Made by a program: the position numbers and the translations under genes. A stretch of 64,000 nt of DNA from SIG714 sp964638675 (GTDB taxonomy: Bacteria; Bacillota; Clostridia; Oscillospirales; CAG-272). The notes beneath the pieces are model-generated. The model did no database searches and had not been told where the DNA came from. It saw nothing but the letters and a program-made list of their open reading frames with translations. Each line of letters opens with the position of its first letter. Positions within the stretch are counted from its first letter, which is position 1. This document shows, piece after piece, positions 1 to 8,523 of the stretch. Location of the stretch: NCBI GenBank assembly GCA_964638675.1, contig CAZXAU010000004.1, forward strand, positions 96,890 through 160,889, written 5' to 3'.

Positions 1-308
1 TCTGCGGCTGCACGAAGCATTTCAACACATTCGGTTAAATCCCCCTGCTCATTAAGAGCCTTTTCTGCCATATCCAATATGGATTTTAATTTTTCTTGTC
101 TGTCTTTGCTGTATCCGAAAAGCTCGTCGATGCTGATGTTGAAATAATTAGCTATCGAAGGAATAAGCTCCATATCGGGATAACCGCCGTTTGCCTCCCA
201 ACGGGAAACGGCTTGAGGACTGACCCCTAAAGCACTTGCCAGATCATCCTGCTTTCTTCCGTCACGCTGACGGAGCTGCTTTATCTTTTCGCCTATCTTG
301 ATATTCAT
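1..308 (-). CDS. XRE-family helix-turn-helix regulator, 3' end outside window
   Basis: Reading the minus strand from an ATG at 308-306 gives an open frame that runs off the left edge after about 102 codons. The first 65 residues form a classic XRE/Cro DNA-binding domain (KIKQLRQRDGRKQDDLASAL, then GVSPQAVSRWE and a YPDMELIPSIANYF stretch followed by SIDELFG). This is the usual N-terminal half of Clostridia XRE regulators that carry a longer C-terminal helical region, and the visible residues after 70 are helical and charged. A perfect 8-bp palindrome CACCGGTG lies at 342-349, about 35 bp upstream of the start, and could be an autoregulatory operator (inference). The target genes are unknown; family assignment is firm. 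Confidence 0.88.
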   Translation of the reverse strand, partial: MNIKIGEKIKQLRQRDGRKQDDLASALGVSPQAVSRWEANGGYPDMELIPSIANYFNISIDELFGYSKDRQEKLKSILDMAEKALNEQGDLTECVEMLRAAA

Positions 309-630
309 AAATTCACCTCATATTATCAGTATTATTCATATCACCGGTGTGAATATATATTATCACGAAATATATCGGCAGTCAATTATCAATTTGTTGT
401 TTATGAAACAAGCAAGACTTGATTTTTAATAATAATTATATTTAGTATACTACCTTCATGATAATTCAAATTTAATTTTGTCAGCTTGCAAAAATTCGGG
501 AAGAGCTGACCCCTCTACCGCCGTGATATAATTAATCGGAATCCCATATTGCAGAATGAGGAAAAAATAGAATATTCTTTGCATTGAAATCATTTCGGAT
601 ATGAGTTAGAATAACGGCGAGGTGATGAAA
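309..630. other. Intergenic region between divergent genes
   Basis: This gap separates the minus-strand XRE regulator from the plus-strand CAP protein and must hold both promoters. The palindrome CACCGGTG is at 342-349. A short inverted repeat has arms GTCAGCT (480-486) and AGCTGAC (504-510). No coding frame with a ribosome binding site is visible. Confidence 0.6.
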
Positions 631-1491
631 ATGAAATTTATGAAATTCAACAAAAACAACAGTTCAAAAAAATTCACAAAGATCATTTCGGTAATTCTCT
701 GCTGTGCAATTCTTATGACTGCCGGCATATCGATCCATTCATCGGCTGACAACGGTAACAAGGAATCAACGCAGGTCAGCGGTATATACACTGCATTCCG
801 CAGTTTGTTTGACAGGATCGTTTCGCTGTTCAGCGGAAAATGTCCGCAGGAAAACGAGAGCGAGAATATAAAGAATCCGGCAGGCAATATAAATCAGAAT
901 AATACAAACTCTTCAAACAAAGGAGATAAAACAGAAAACAAAGCGCAGAACAAAGCAGATAAAACCGAAAACAAAACAGACAATAACAGCGTAAAGGAAG
1001 AACCGAAGAAGGAGACGGTCAAGGAAAACAACAAAGACAAAAATGAAAATCAGACTGTAATCAAGGAGGATACAGTACATAAAACCGAAAACAGCACGCA
1101 AAATTCAAAAGACAAGAGATCACAGTTTGAAAGTGAGGTCGTACGGCTTGTCAACGTAGAGCGTGCAAAGTACGGACTGAGTGCATTACAGATGAATTAT
1201 TCACTTGTAGATCTTTCAAGGCAAAAATCTCAGGATATGCATGATCTAAAATATTTCGCACATCAAAGCCCGACCTACGGAAGTGCATTTGATATGATGA
1301 AGAAGGCAGGGGTTTCGTACCGTACCGCCGGAGAGAATATCGCCATGGGTTATTCAACGCCCGAAGCGGTCGTGAATGCATGGATGAATTCCGAAGGACA
1401 CAGAGCAAACATACTCTCCTCCAAATACACACAGATCGGAGTCGGGTATGTAGAAGACGGACATTACTGGACGCAGATGTTTATCGGCTGA
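631..1491 (+). CDS. Secreted CAP-domain (SCP/PR-1, YkwD-type) protein
   Basis: Exported protein of 286 aa. A hydrophobic signal segment (about residues 13-33) is followed by a long low-complexity linker rich in Asn, Lys, Glu and Thr (about 50-160), and a C-terminal CAP domain (about 165-286). CAP signatures seen are VNVERAKYGL near the domain start, an AHQSP segment, AGENIAMGY, GHRANILS and the final YWTQMF. Bacterial CAP proteins of this form are secreted and found in vegetative cells and spore coats of Firmicutes; the biochemical function is not settled. Start choice: GAGGTG at 619-624 is a good Shine-Dalgarno for the ATG at 631; GTG 622 and ATG 625 would lie inside or too close to it. The gene is monocistronic, followed by a strong terminator. 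Confidence 0.9.
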   Translation: MKFMKFNKNNSSKKFTKIISVILCCAILMTAGISIHSSADNGNKESTQVSGIYTAFRSLFDRIVSLFSGKCPQENESENIKNPAGNINQNNTNSSNKGDKTENKAQNKADKTENKTDNNSVKEEPKKETVKENNKDKNENQTVIKEDTVHKTENSTQNSKDKRSQFESEVVRLVNVERAKYGLSALQMNYSLVDLSRQKSQDMHDLKYFAHQSPTYGSAFDMMKKAGVSYRTAGENIAMGYSTPEAVVNAWMNSEGHRANILSSKYTQIGVGYVEDGHYWTQMFIG

Positions 1492-1515
1492 TCACAACAA
1501 AAAATAAAATATTTT

Positions 1516-1564
1516 GGGAATCCCCCCCGATTTCTATCTGAGAATCGGGGGGTTCCCTTTTTTT
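1516..1564 (+). terminator. Rho-independent terminator of the CAP gene
   Basis: A GC-rich stem with arms starting GGGAATCCCCCC (from 1516) and ending GGGGGGTTCCC (to 1557), separated by about 16 bases, is followed by a run of T from 1558. It sits 25 bp after the CAP stop codon. Confidence 0.92.
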
Positions 1565-1594
1565 CAATTCCTCTTTTTTAGTTAAAAACCGCTC

Positions 1595-1623
1595 TTGCAA
1601 TATCTATAATTATATGTTACAAT
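1595..1623 (+). promoter_or_regulatory. Sigma-A-type promoter for the DUF362 gene
   Basis: TTGCAA (1595-1600), a 17-bp spacer and TACAAT (1618-1623). The start codon lies at 1750, leaving a leader of about 120 nt in which I see no strong fold. Confidence 0.55.
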
Positions 1624-1749
1624 ACTTACAATAAAGGGCTGTTTTCGTGAAAGCTTATTGTATATCCGGTATGGCAACTTGAAGCAATATCACCATTTAA
1701 AGTGTTCACGCCGAAAGCCTGAATTAACAAATCGAAAGGAGTTATCTTA

Positions 1750-2907
1750 ATGGCAGAAGTATTCGATGTTGTAATTGCCGCATGCGACAGTTACGATGCC
1801 GATCTGAAATCAATACTTGAAAAAGCACTTGACGATATAAACGGTCTTGATTTTGTCAAAAAAGGAATGACGGTAGGAATCAAGGCGAACCTTGTTTCTT
1901 CAATGAAGCCCGATAAGGCAGCAACGACCCACCCGAAGCTGATAGGTGCTTTGTGCGACATTCTGACAGAACACGGTGTTTCTCAGATCATTATAGGCGA
2001 CAGTCCGGGAGGGCTGTACAATTCGGTTTTTCTTTCACATGTATATTCCGCTACCGGAATGAAATCGCTTGAAAGTGACAGGATCAGATTGAACAACGAT
2101 TTTTCCACCGAGCTTGTAAACGTGAACGACGCAAAGGCAATGCATTCATTCACATGCACTGCATGGCTGAAAAAGGTTGATGCAATTATCAATTTTTCCA
2201 AGCTCAAAACCCATGGAATGATGGGAATGTCTGCGGCGGTCAAAAATCTCTTTGGAACGATTCCGGGAACAATGAAGGCCGAATATCACTCACTCTACCC
2301 AAATCACGCCGATTTTGCCAACATGCTTGTTGACCTTAACGTCTATTGGAAACCACAGCTCAATATATGTGATGCTGTTGTCGGAATGGAGGGCAACGGT
2401 CCGACTGCCGGAACGCCACGTCAGATTGGAGCTATCCTCGCCTCAAAATCTCCGTATATGCTTGATTTTGCGGCATCAAAAATAATCGGACTCACTCCCG
2501 ATGAGGTGCCGACGCTCGGCAGCTCGATAGCGAGAGGACTGACCCCCGACAGCATCGAAAAGATCAGGATATCAGGAGACCCGAACGATTTTTATATAAG
2601 CGATTATCAAAATATTGCCGACAGAAAAAATCTTGATTTCAGTGATTTCGGAAAAACACCTTTCAAAAAAAGGCTGTATAAGATTGCCGGTGTACTGACT
2701 CGCTCAAAACCGTATACATACAAGAAAGAATGTATAGGTTGCGGAAAGTGTGCAGAGCTCTGCCCTCGCAAAACGATCCGGATAGTCAAAAAGAAGGCCG
2801 TGATCGACAGAAAGAACTGCATCCGCTGTTTTTGCTGTCAGGAATTCTGCCCTGTAGGTGCAATGAAAGTCAAGCGGTCATTTATCGGAAAAATACTCGT
2901 CAAATGA
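1750..2907 (+). CDS. DUF362-domain protein with C-terminal dicluster ferredoxin
   Basis: A 385-aa cytoplasmic protein. Residues about 1-300 are a DUF362 domain (GIKANLVSSMKPDKAATTHP, a GDSPGG turn, NFSKLKTHGMMGMSAAVKNL and GMEGNGPTAGTPR are typical conserved stretches). Residues about 320-375 hold two [4Fe-4S] motifs, CIGCGKCAELCP and CIRCFCCQEFCP. The family is common in anaerobes and is thought to be redox-related, but no reaction is established. A clean AAAGGAG at about 1735-1741 precedes the ATG at 1750. The following protease gene begins 114 bp downstream; no terminator is evident between them, so they may be cotranscribed, although their functions look unrelated. Confidence 0.88.
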   Translation: MAEVFDVVIAACDSYDADLKSILEKALDDINGLDFVKKGMTVGIKANLVSSMKPDKAATTHPKLIGALCDILTEHGVSQIIIGDSPGGLYNSVFLSHVYSATGMKSLESDRIRLNNDFSTELVNVNDAKAMHSFTCTAWLKKVDAIINFSKLKTHGMMGMSAAVKNLFGTIPGTMKAEYHSLYPNHADFANMLVDLNVYWKPQLNICDAVVGMEGNGPTAGTPRQIGAILASKSPYMLDFAASKIIGLTPDEVPTLGSSIARGLTPDSIEKIRISGDPNDFYISDYQNIADRKNLDFSDFGKTPFKKRLYKIAGVLTRSKPYTYKKECIGCGKCAELCPRKTIRIVKKKAVIDRKNCIRCFCCQEFCPVGAMKVKRSFIGKILVK

Positions 2908-3021
2908 ACACAAATTTACAATTTGTTGAGGAATTCAGCGGATAAATATTGTATAATACGAACAATAGGCAAACAAAAAATGCCGAAAAACACAAACAAA
3001 AAAATGAAAAGGAGATTTATC

Positions 3022-4914
3022 ATGAATAAATCACGAATTTTTATTTCACTTCTTCTCGTTCTTGTAACGATAGTATCAATCATTCCACTGGCAATATCAG
3101 CAGACGATTCCGATGCAAAAGATACGCCAGCAGTCGGCGAAGAAGCACTTCCCGAACAGTTCTCACTCGTGGGAACGGTTCACCTTCCTCCCATCAGTAA
3201 TCAGGGTGAAATCGGATCATGCGCATCTCAGTCTATAACATATACTCAGATGACCAACGCAGTATCAAGATATATTCACTCTATCGATCCCGAGACCGAT
3301 TGGAATCCTTCATCGGGCGATCCGAAATATCTTATGTCTTCAAAATTTACATATGACTTCTCAGGCTCGGGAACAGCGTGGGTATACGATATTTTAGTTG
3401 ACCACGGATGTGCAACAATGGACTACTGTGCTTTTGAAACCAACAGACAGGGCGGATACAGCATATGGTTCAGCAAACCCGCAAAAGTACCGAACGAAAA
3501 ATCCACAAAATGGACGGTCGGAAAGGACGAAATGCTCAACGCTCTCCAGTATCGTCTTACAAATTATGAACAGATCTGGGCAAGAGATATAGACGCATAT
3601 GTCGACGGAAACCTTTGCCTCACAACAACAGAAAACGGAAAAGCATTTCTTGATAAGATCAAATCTGCCGTTGTTGCAGGAAATGTCGTCGTCACAGGCG
3701 GAATTTCCGGCGGATGGAAGTATGACACACTCAAAACGGCAAGCGGAACCGCAAAAAAAGGCGAAAGTGCACTTGTTTACACTGTAAAAGGTGCCGGAGG
3801 ACACCAACTTGCTATCGTAGGATACGATGACAATGTCGTCTATGACTTCGAAGGCGGTCAGATGAAGGGAGCATTCCTTGTAGCAAATTCATGGGCAGAA
3901 AGCTGGATGAATAAGGGATACATATGGGTAATGTATGACTCGCTGAACGGCGTATCCGAATACGAGGCATTCAATTCACTTCACTCAGGAGAAGAAAGAA
4001 TACCCACAATGGACCAGTATGTATTTACATATTGGGATAAAGATATCGAGATCGGACTTCCCGAGCTTATGGTTGAGGTTGAGGTATCATGCCTTAACCG
4101 TGAAAATGTAGCGGTTTACCTCACAAGAAATACCGAAACATACTACGACATATATACACCCAAAATGTTCTTCTACGGAAAAATCGGAAGGAACTACCAC
4201 CCGAAGTATGACATTACAGAAGGATTTACATTCGACGGTAAGGTTATTACAAGCACTGTAACAAAGAAAAAAACTGCAATCTTTGCATTAAAATACTCCG
4301 ACCTTATCGATTCTATACCCGAGGGTAAGAGCTTTTCAGACTATACTTGGGGTGTAAATGTATACTCTGTGGATAATGAGCCTATCATAATCAAATCGAT
4401 ATCACTGATCAATTCACAAAGACAGGTAATTTCTAAGATAGACATTCCTGAGGGAGGAACTGAATTCACCGGAACTCAAAGAATTGACTGCACAAAATTC
4501 GTCTTTGATTACACAAATCCGACGATCTCGGTAGAAGAAAACGATACATTCACCCTTGAATATACTTCAACCCCGGCAGAATATCTCGGAGTCGGAAATG
4601 ACATCTCATTCAAGGTTGCTCCCGCCAACGGAAAAGAGATCACAAGCGTCAGCGTTGACGGAAACAAGATAGAAGCTGTTGACGGAGTATATACTGCTAA
4701 GCTCAGCGCAAACACAAATATCAAGGTTGAAACCGCCGATGTAACTCCCGAAGTTACCGAAACACCCGATGTAACAGCGGCTACAACAGAACCCCAGCCC
4801 GCAAAAAATGACAACAGCAGTACTATAGTCATCATCATAATCGCAGTAGCTCTGGTAGTAGTAGCTGCAGTAGTTGTCCTTGTAGTCGTTAAAAACAAGA
4901 AAAAGGACGCCTGA
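3022..4914 (+). CDS. Secreted, membrane-anchored papain-like (C1) cysteine protease
   Basis: A 630-aa exported protein. Signal peptide at residues 1-27 (hydrophobic core ending in AISA), peptidase C1 domain about 55-310, a beta-rich region about 320-500, a small repeat-like domain about 510-585, a Thr/Pro/Glu linker and a C-terminal membrane segment ending KNKKKDA. The catalytic set is visible: the Gln of NQGEIGSCAS, nucleophile Cys67, His261 in GGHQLAIVGYDD and Asn289 in VANSWAESW. This matches secreted C1A-like proteases of gut Clostridia rather than lysosomal cathepsins. Start choice: AAAAGGAGA at 3008-3016 fits the ATG at 3022; an upstream in-frame methionine (2923) would add 33 non-signal residues and has no ribosome binding site. 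The outside-facing enzyme probably cuts host, dietary or cell-surface proteins (inference). Confidence 0.88.
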   Translation: MNKSRIFISLLLVLVTIVSIIPLAISADDSDAKDTPAVGEEALPEQFSLVGTVHLPPISNQGEIGSCASQSITYTQMTNAVSRYIHSIDPETDWNPSSGDPKYLMSSKFTYDFSGSGTAWVYDILVDHGCATMDYCAFETNRQGGYSIWFSKPAKVPNEKSTKWTVGKDEMLNALQYRLTNYEQIWARDIDAYVDGNLCLTTTENGKAFLDKIKSAVVAGNVVVTGGISGGWKYDTLKTASGTAKKGESALVYTVKGAGGHQLAIVGYDDNVVYDFEGGQMKGAFLVANSWAESWMNKGYIWVMYDSLNGVSEYEAFNSLHSGEERIPTMDQYVFTYWDKDIEIGLPELMVEVEVSCLNRENVAVYLTRNTETYYDIYTPKMFFYGKIGRNYHPKYDITEGFTFDGKVITSTVTKKKTAIFALKYSDLIDSIPEGKSFSDYTWGVNVYSVDNEPIIIKSISLINSQRQVISKIDIPEGGTEFTGTQRIDCTKFVFDYTNPTISVEENDTFTLEYTSTPAEYLGVGNDISFKVAPANGKEITSVSVDGNKIEAVDGVYTAKLSANTNIKVETADVTPEVTETPDVTAATTEPQPAKNDNSSTIVIIIIAVALVVVAAVVVLVVVKNKKKDA

Positions 4915-4928
4915 ATCAAAGCTGAACA

Positions 4929-4954
4929 ATGCCGGATAAAACTTTATCCGGCAT
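4929..4954. terminator. Perfect hairpin between protease and rarA
   Basis: Arms ATGCCGGATAAA (4929-4940) and TTTATCCGGCAT (4943-4954) form a 12-bp perfect stem with a two-base centre. No T-run follows on the plus strand, so termination efficiency is uncertain. Confidence 0.45.
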
Positions 4955-5037
4955 ATCAGTCCAAAAGGCAACTTACGATTTTAAATAAATCATTTTAAAA
5001 GCAGCTTTTATAATGCAGGAAAGGATAAGTCATAACT

Positions 5038-6267
5038 ATGTATGCTCCGCTTGCAGACAGAATGAGACCGACAGATTTTGACGAAGTATGCGGTCAACAT
5101 CATCTTTTCGGAGAGCGTGGAATACTGAAAAAAGTGCTCGAAAAAGGTCATATCCCGAATATGATCTTTTTCGGGCCTCCCGGAACCGGAAAGACTACTT
5201 GTGCCAATATTATAGCCAGAAAAAGCTCGATGCAGTTTTTCAAGCTTAACGGCACTTCGGCATCGGTTGCCGACATAAAAGAGATAATATCATCTGCAAG
5301 CGGTGTGCTCTCTGAGAGCGGCGTGCTTTTGTATATCGATGAAATTCAGTATTTTAACAAAAAGCAGCAGCAATCACTGCTGGAATATCTCGAAAACGGC
5401 AAGATCACACTTATAGCATCAACCACAGAAAATCCTTACATTTATGTTTATAATGCTATAATATCACGTTCGACCGTCTTTGAATTCAAATCGCTCCTGC
5501 CGGAGGATATGATACGCCCTCTTCGCAGGGGTTTGAAAATTCTCAATGACGAGAGTGCCACGAGTACCGAGTGCAGTGATGAAACCTTTGAATTCATTGC
5601 AAGATCTGCGGCAGGTGATGTTAGAGCCTGCCTTAATCTCCTTGAATCAGCTTATTTTATTTCGGACGGAAAAATTGACAAAGAGGCTGTCGAATCGCTG
5701 ATTCCTAAGGTCGTCGGAAATTTCGACAGAGCCGGAACAGTGCATTACGACATGCTTGCAGCGTTGCAGAAATCAATTCGGGGTTCTGATCCCGATGCGG
5801 CAGTGTTTTATCTCGCAAAAATCCTTGCAGGAGGAGATATGCTCGGTGCAATAAGACGATTGCTTGTAATCGCAAATGAAGATATAGGACTTGCATATCC
5901 GATGGCAGCAAGTATTGTCTATTCGTGCACCGAAGCCGCCAAACTCGTCGGAATGCCGGAAGCTCAGATTCCGCTCGCAAACGCAACGATCTTTCTTTCA
6001 ACATGCCCTAAATCAAATTCGGCAATGGCTGCTGTATTTAAAGCAATGGAAGCCGTAAACGAGGGAAAAGGACAGATAGTACCACCTTATATGCGTCCTG
6101 TCAACAACTATGCAGGATATAAGTATCCACACGATTTCCCAAATCACTATGTTGAACAGCAATATCTCCCGGACGATCTCAAGAACAGTTCATTTTATGA
6201 ATACGGTTCCAACAAGGCAGAGCTTGCGGCGAAAACATATTGGGATATCGTAAAAGGAAAAAAATAA
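5038..6267 (+). CDS. rarA: Replication-associated recombination protein A (AAA+ ATPase)
   Basis: A 409-aa AAA+ ATPase of the RarA/MgsA/WRNIP1 family, which acts at stalled replication forks and recombination intermediates. Walker A GPPGTGKT at about 46-53, Walker B LLYIDEIQYF at about 97-106, sensor 1 in LIASTTENP (about 125-133), then an arginine-finger region (ISRSTVFEF) and the C-terminal MgsA domain with GGDMLGAIRRLLVIANEDIG and NSAMAAVFKAM. Length and order match the family. The ATG at 5038 has AGGAAAGG upstream at about 5017-5024. The gene appears to stand alone; in other Firmicutes it is also often a single gene. Confidence 0.96.
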   Translation: MYAPLADRMRPTDFDEVCGQHHLFGERGILKKVLEKGHIPNMIFFGPPGTGKTTCANIIARKSSMQFFKLNGTSASVADIKEIISSASGVLSESGVLLYIDEIQYFNKKQQQSLLEYLENGKITLIASTTENPYIYVYNAIISRSTVFEFKSLLPEDMIRPLRRGLKILNDESATSTECSDETFEFIARSAAGDVRACLNLLESAYFISDGKIDKEAVESLIPKVVGNFDRAGTVHYDMLAALQKSIRGSDPDAAVFYLAKILAGGDMLGAIRRLLVIANEDIGLAYPMAASIVYSCTEAAKLVGMPEAQIPLANATIFLSTCPKSNSAMAAVFKAMEAVNEGKGQIVPPYMRPVNNYAGYKYPHDFPNHYVEQQYLPDDLKNSSFYEYGSNKAELAAKTYWDIVKGKK

Positions 6268-6290
6268 AACAATATATTGATTGAACTATT

Positions 6291-6422
6291 GGCAAAATAA
6301 AATCAGAGCTTTGCCCCAAATCCCATTCAGGAAGCTTTTTAAACTTACCGAAAATGGAATCGTAAAGAGCAACAGCCCATAAACCGGTGTCCGGCATGAC
6401 GATGCAATACAAGTATTTTGCC
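6291..6422 (+). ncRNA. Possible structured RNA downstream of rarA
   Basis: GGCAAAATA (6291-6299) is perfectly complementary to TATTTTGCC (6414-6422), which would close a domain of about 130 nt. Inside are short hairpins: CCGG-tgt-CCGG (about 6383-6393), GCAT-gacg-ATGC (6394-6405) and GCAATAC/GTATTTTGC (6404-6421, competing with the closing stem). A strong terminator lies 17 bp further on. I cannot assign a family; a 6S-like RNA is one thought, but I do not see the long rod with central bubble. Confidence 0.25.
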
Positions 6423-6438
6423 TTCGCTCTCAAGTCTT

Positions 6439-6474
6439 AACCTGAAATCTTTTATTTCAGGTTTTTTATTTTTA
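6439..6474 (+). terminator. Rho-independent terminator
   Basis: Stem AACCTGAAAT (6439-6448) / ATTTCAGGTT (6453-6462) followed by a T-rich tract to about 6474. It ends the transcript from rarA or the RNA candidate before it. Confidence 0.85.
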
Positions 6475-6525
6475 TCTGAGTGAAGATTTTTTCAGACTAT
6501 ACTTACAGTTTCTTCCACCTTAATA

Positions 6526-6906
6526 TCAGTATTTCCCGATTTTATACACAAGTGCAACTATAAACTTCAAAGTATTCAACGAAGTGTTAAGATCGTATTT
6601 CTTTTCGCTTTCGGAAAGCTAAGAATAATTAACAAAACAAAGCGTCTGTTTTAAAAATGTCGTCACGCTTCTCGCCATATGTCCAATCTTCGGAAATTCT
6701 TCCGACCACCCAGGCATAATGGACATTTTCGGCAATTTTTTCTGTCAGTGACAACAGATCTTCCGGCAAAATAATAACATCTACTAAGTGACGTCTTCCA
6801 GCATTTAATCTTCTACAGTTTTTTATTCTCTTAACCGCTCGAATAACCTTCGGCAGTATCCATATCAAAAATGAAATGGCAACTATAGAAATAACTGCAA
6901 TTCCTG
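6526..6906 (-). pseudogene. Decayed RyR-domain protein gene
   Basis: On the minus strand a frame from about 6906 encodes a hydrophobic helix (GIAVISIVAISFLIWILPKV), then ILPEDLLSLTEKIAENVHYA and WVVGRISEDWTYGEKRDD, which is the characteristic N-terminal half of the bacterial RyR (ryanodine-receptor-like) domain. That frame stops at 6631-6629. The rest of the domain (SESEKKYDLNTSLNTLKFIV then ALVYKIGKY and stop) continues in another frame down to 6526. A frameshift, two in-frame stops and the missing VPY segment between them show the gene is dead. No start codon with a ribosome binding site remains. Bacterial RyR domains occur next to ion-channel or NTPase domains; what this one was attached to is lost. 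Confidence 0.75.
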
Positions 6907-7294
6907 ATTATTTACTGACGAGAAATAAACAAAACATTGAAAAACAATTATTTCTTCTTGTCTTTGCACTGAACATTGAAAAACTCTATGACAGCACCAG
7001 CAGAGGAAGATTTGGCTCAAATTTGTTCCCACTAAACATCTCATAATCTAATTCTTAACAATTAAATACAAACTCAAAAACAAAGATTCTTCTCATTTCG
7101 CCGTACTCATTTTATCAGACTGTTTTCAAAACTCTTTCTTTAAGTTCTGTAAATAGACTGATTTGTCCGTAAACATACTCTGAAAGCTGTAATCTTTGTG
7201 ATAAAAATGAAAAACATATACAATTTAAATTGACATTTCTGCAATATGACGAAATATTTTCTATTGAGTTATTTTAATCGCTTTTTTCGCCCTC
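6907..7294. other. AT-rich intergenic region
   Basis: No frame, hairpin or repeat that I can support. It separates the RyR remnant from the promoter of the DUF6514-like gene. Confidence 0.5.
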
Positions 7295-7323
7295 TTTACT
7301 TTTTGTTAATTATATGTTATAAT
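7295..7323 (+). promoter_or_regulatory. Sigma-A-type promoter of the DUF6514-like gene
   Basis: TTTACT (7295-7300), a 17-bp spacer and a perfect TATAAT (7318-7323), 51 bp before the start codon at 7375. Confidence 0.7.
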
Positions 7324-7374
7324 TAGGCAAATGTTGGTAGCGTGCTGACAAAATAATGATTAGGAAGTATTAAC

Positions 7375-7788
7375 ATGAAAAACTCCGGACAATTGATTCT
7401 GAGAGAATCAACCAAAACAGTCGACCAGGCGGAAAAGAGCCTGACCCTTAAGTATACACTGACAGTCGATAAAGATCGCGATAAATGTATATGTGACAGT
7501 GGTAAATGCGTAAACATTGCAGACTGCACCGTAAAATCTGATGTTGGCGATGTATACGATAATGAAATTTCTTTGATATACTCTTTGACAGTAGCTTCAT
7601 TTATTGACGGAGTTGCGGATGATGAACAATATTTTGAGGATATTTCACGTAATAAAGAAGAGGCAGAGCAGATATTTGATATTATGAGCGAAAATACGGT
7701 TACCCCAGAAACTGCCGAATATATCCTTGAAGAACTGATATCATTCGGTTTGGAAAAGATTCAATATACAGATCTATCGATATGTTGA
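7375..7788 (+). CDS. Small DUF6514-like protein
   Basis: A 137-aa soluble acidic protein. The arrangement (a beta-rich N-terminal half with LKYTLTVDKD, an ISLIYSLTVASF strand, VEDIS-like YFEDISRNKEEAEQIFDIM and TPETAEYILEELI helices at the end) fits the DUF6514 family of Clostridia, in which a conserved strand is followed by a short helix carrying -DIS/T-x3-E-. The start codon is preceded by AGGAAG at about 7361-7366. There are four cysteines in the first half (CICDSGKC, ADC). Function unknown; family assignment is moderate. Confidence 0.6.
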   Translation: MKNSGQLILRESTKTVDQAEKSLTLKYTLTVDKDRDKCICDSGKCVNIADCTVKSDVGDVYDNEISLIYSLTVASFIDGVADDEQYFEDISRNKEEAEQIFDIMSENTVTPETAEYILEELISFGLEKIQYTDLSIC

Positions 7789-7886
7789 CATACTACATAT
7801 ACAAGATATAAACATTCATACTGTAGTTATGTAAAAATTAATCAGAACGTGATACCTGATAATATTGTGGCTTTGCCACGAACAAT

Positions 7887-7933
7887 ATAGGGTTGAGTCA
7901 TTCGCTCCTGAAAAGCCTTTGACTCTGCCCTAT
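7887..7933. repeat. GAGTCA hairpin, copy 1
   Basis: Arms ATAGGGTTGAGTCA (7887-7900) and TGACTCTGCCCTAT (7920-7933). The same GAGTCA...TGACTC core with a 19-base loop recurs at 28275-28318 and 30381-30421. It may act as a terminator for the upstream gene, although the following tract (TTTGTTAT) is weak. Confidence 0.55.
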
Positions 7934-7973
7934 TTGTTATAAAAAATAGATCGATGTAGATAAGATATCGTAT

Positions 7974-8001
7974 GGCGAGAGTTTGCTCTCGCCGCTTTTT
8001 T
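7974..8001 (+). terminator. Rho-independent terminator
   Basis: GGCGAGAG (7974-7981), TTTG loop and CTCTCGCC (7986-7993) followed by GC and six T. It is a second stop signal after the DUF6514-like gene. Confidence 0.85.
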
Positions 8002-8463
8002 ATATAATAATAAAACGTCATGGATAAGGTTATATATTTATTGTTTATATGTAAACCGTAAGGCGGGCAGTTTTAAGTTCGGCGATAATACTGTCAACTT
8101 TTCTTTTTTGTGTCTGTCTTAATTTGTGACAGCAGCTTCTTTGACATTGTTTTTTACTATATTTATATAAATTGTTCACATTTTGTTAATGCAGTCAAGT
8201 CCAATATCTTTAAAAGCATCGTTTTTTATTGCTATAACTATAAATGTTCCGTACGACTTTTTTCGATTTATTATCTCTTTTTTAAAGCAAAATGAACTAA
8301 AAAGCGAAAAAGAATAAAAAAAGTTGTTCGTTATTTTTAACGAAATTTCAGCTATAAAATCCAGTTTTATTGATACGATTCAAAAAAACAGCTTAAAAAA
8401 CGGTTATTTTATGTTTTTATTTTTTCATATCAATAAATTTAATAATTTCTGATTTTGTAACAC
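8002..8463. other. Very AT-rich intergenic region
   Basis: No supported gene. The stretch is rich in A- and T-runs and leads into the radC promoter. Confidence 0.5.
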
Positions 8464-8492
8464 TTGATTTGAAAGAAAAATTATTGTATAAT
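8464..8492 (+). promoter_or_regulatory. Sigma-A-type promoter of radC
   Basis: TTGATT (8464-8469), a 17-bp spacer and TATAAT (8487-8492), giving a leader of about 25 nt before the TTG start. Confidence 0.75.
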
Positions 8493-8523
8493 AGCTTGAG
8501 ATGTGCTGAAAAAGGAGAGTTTA

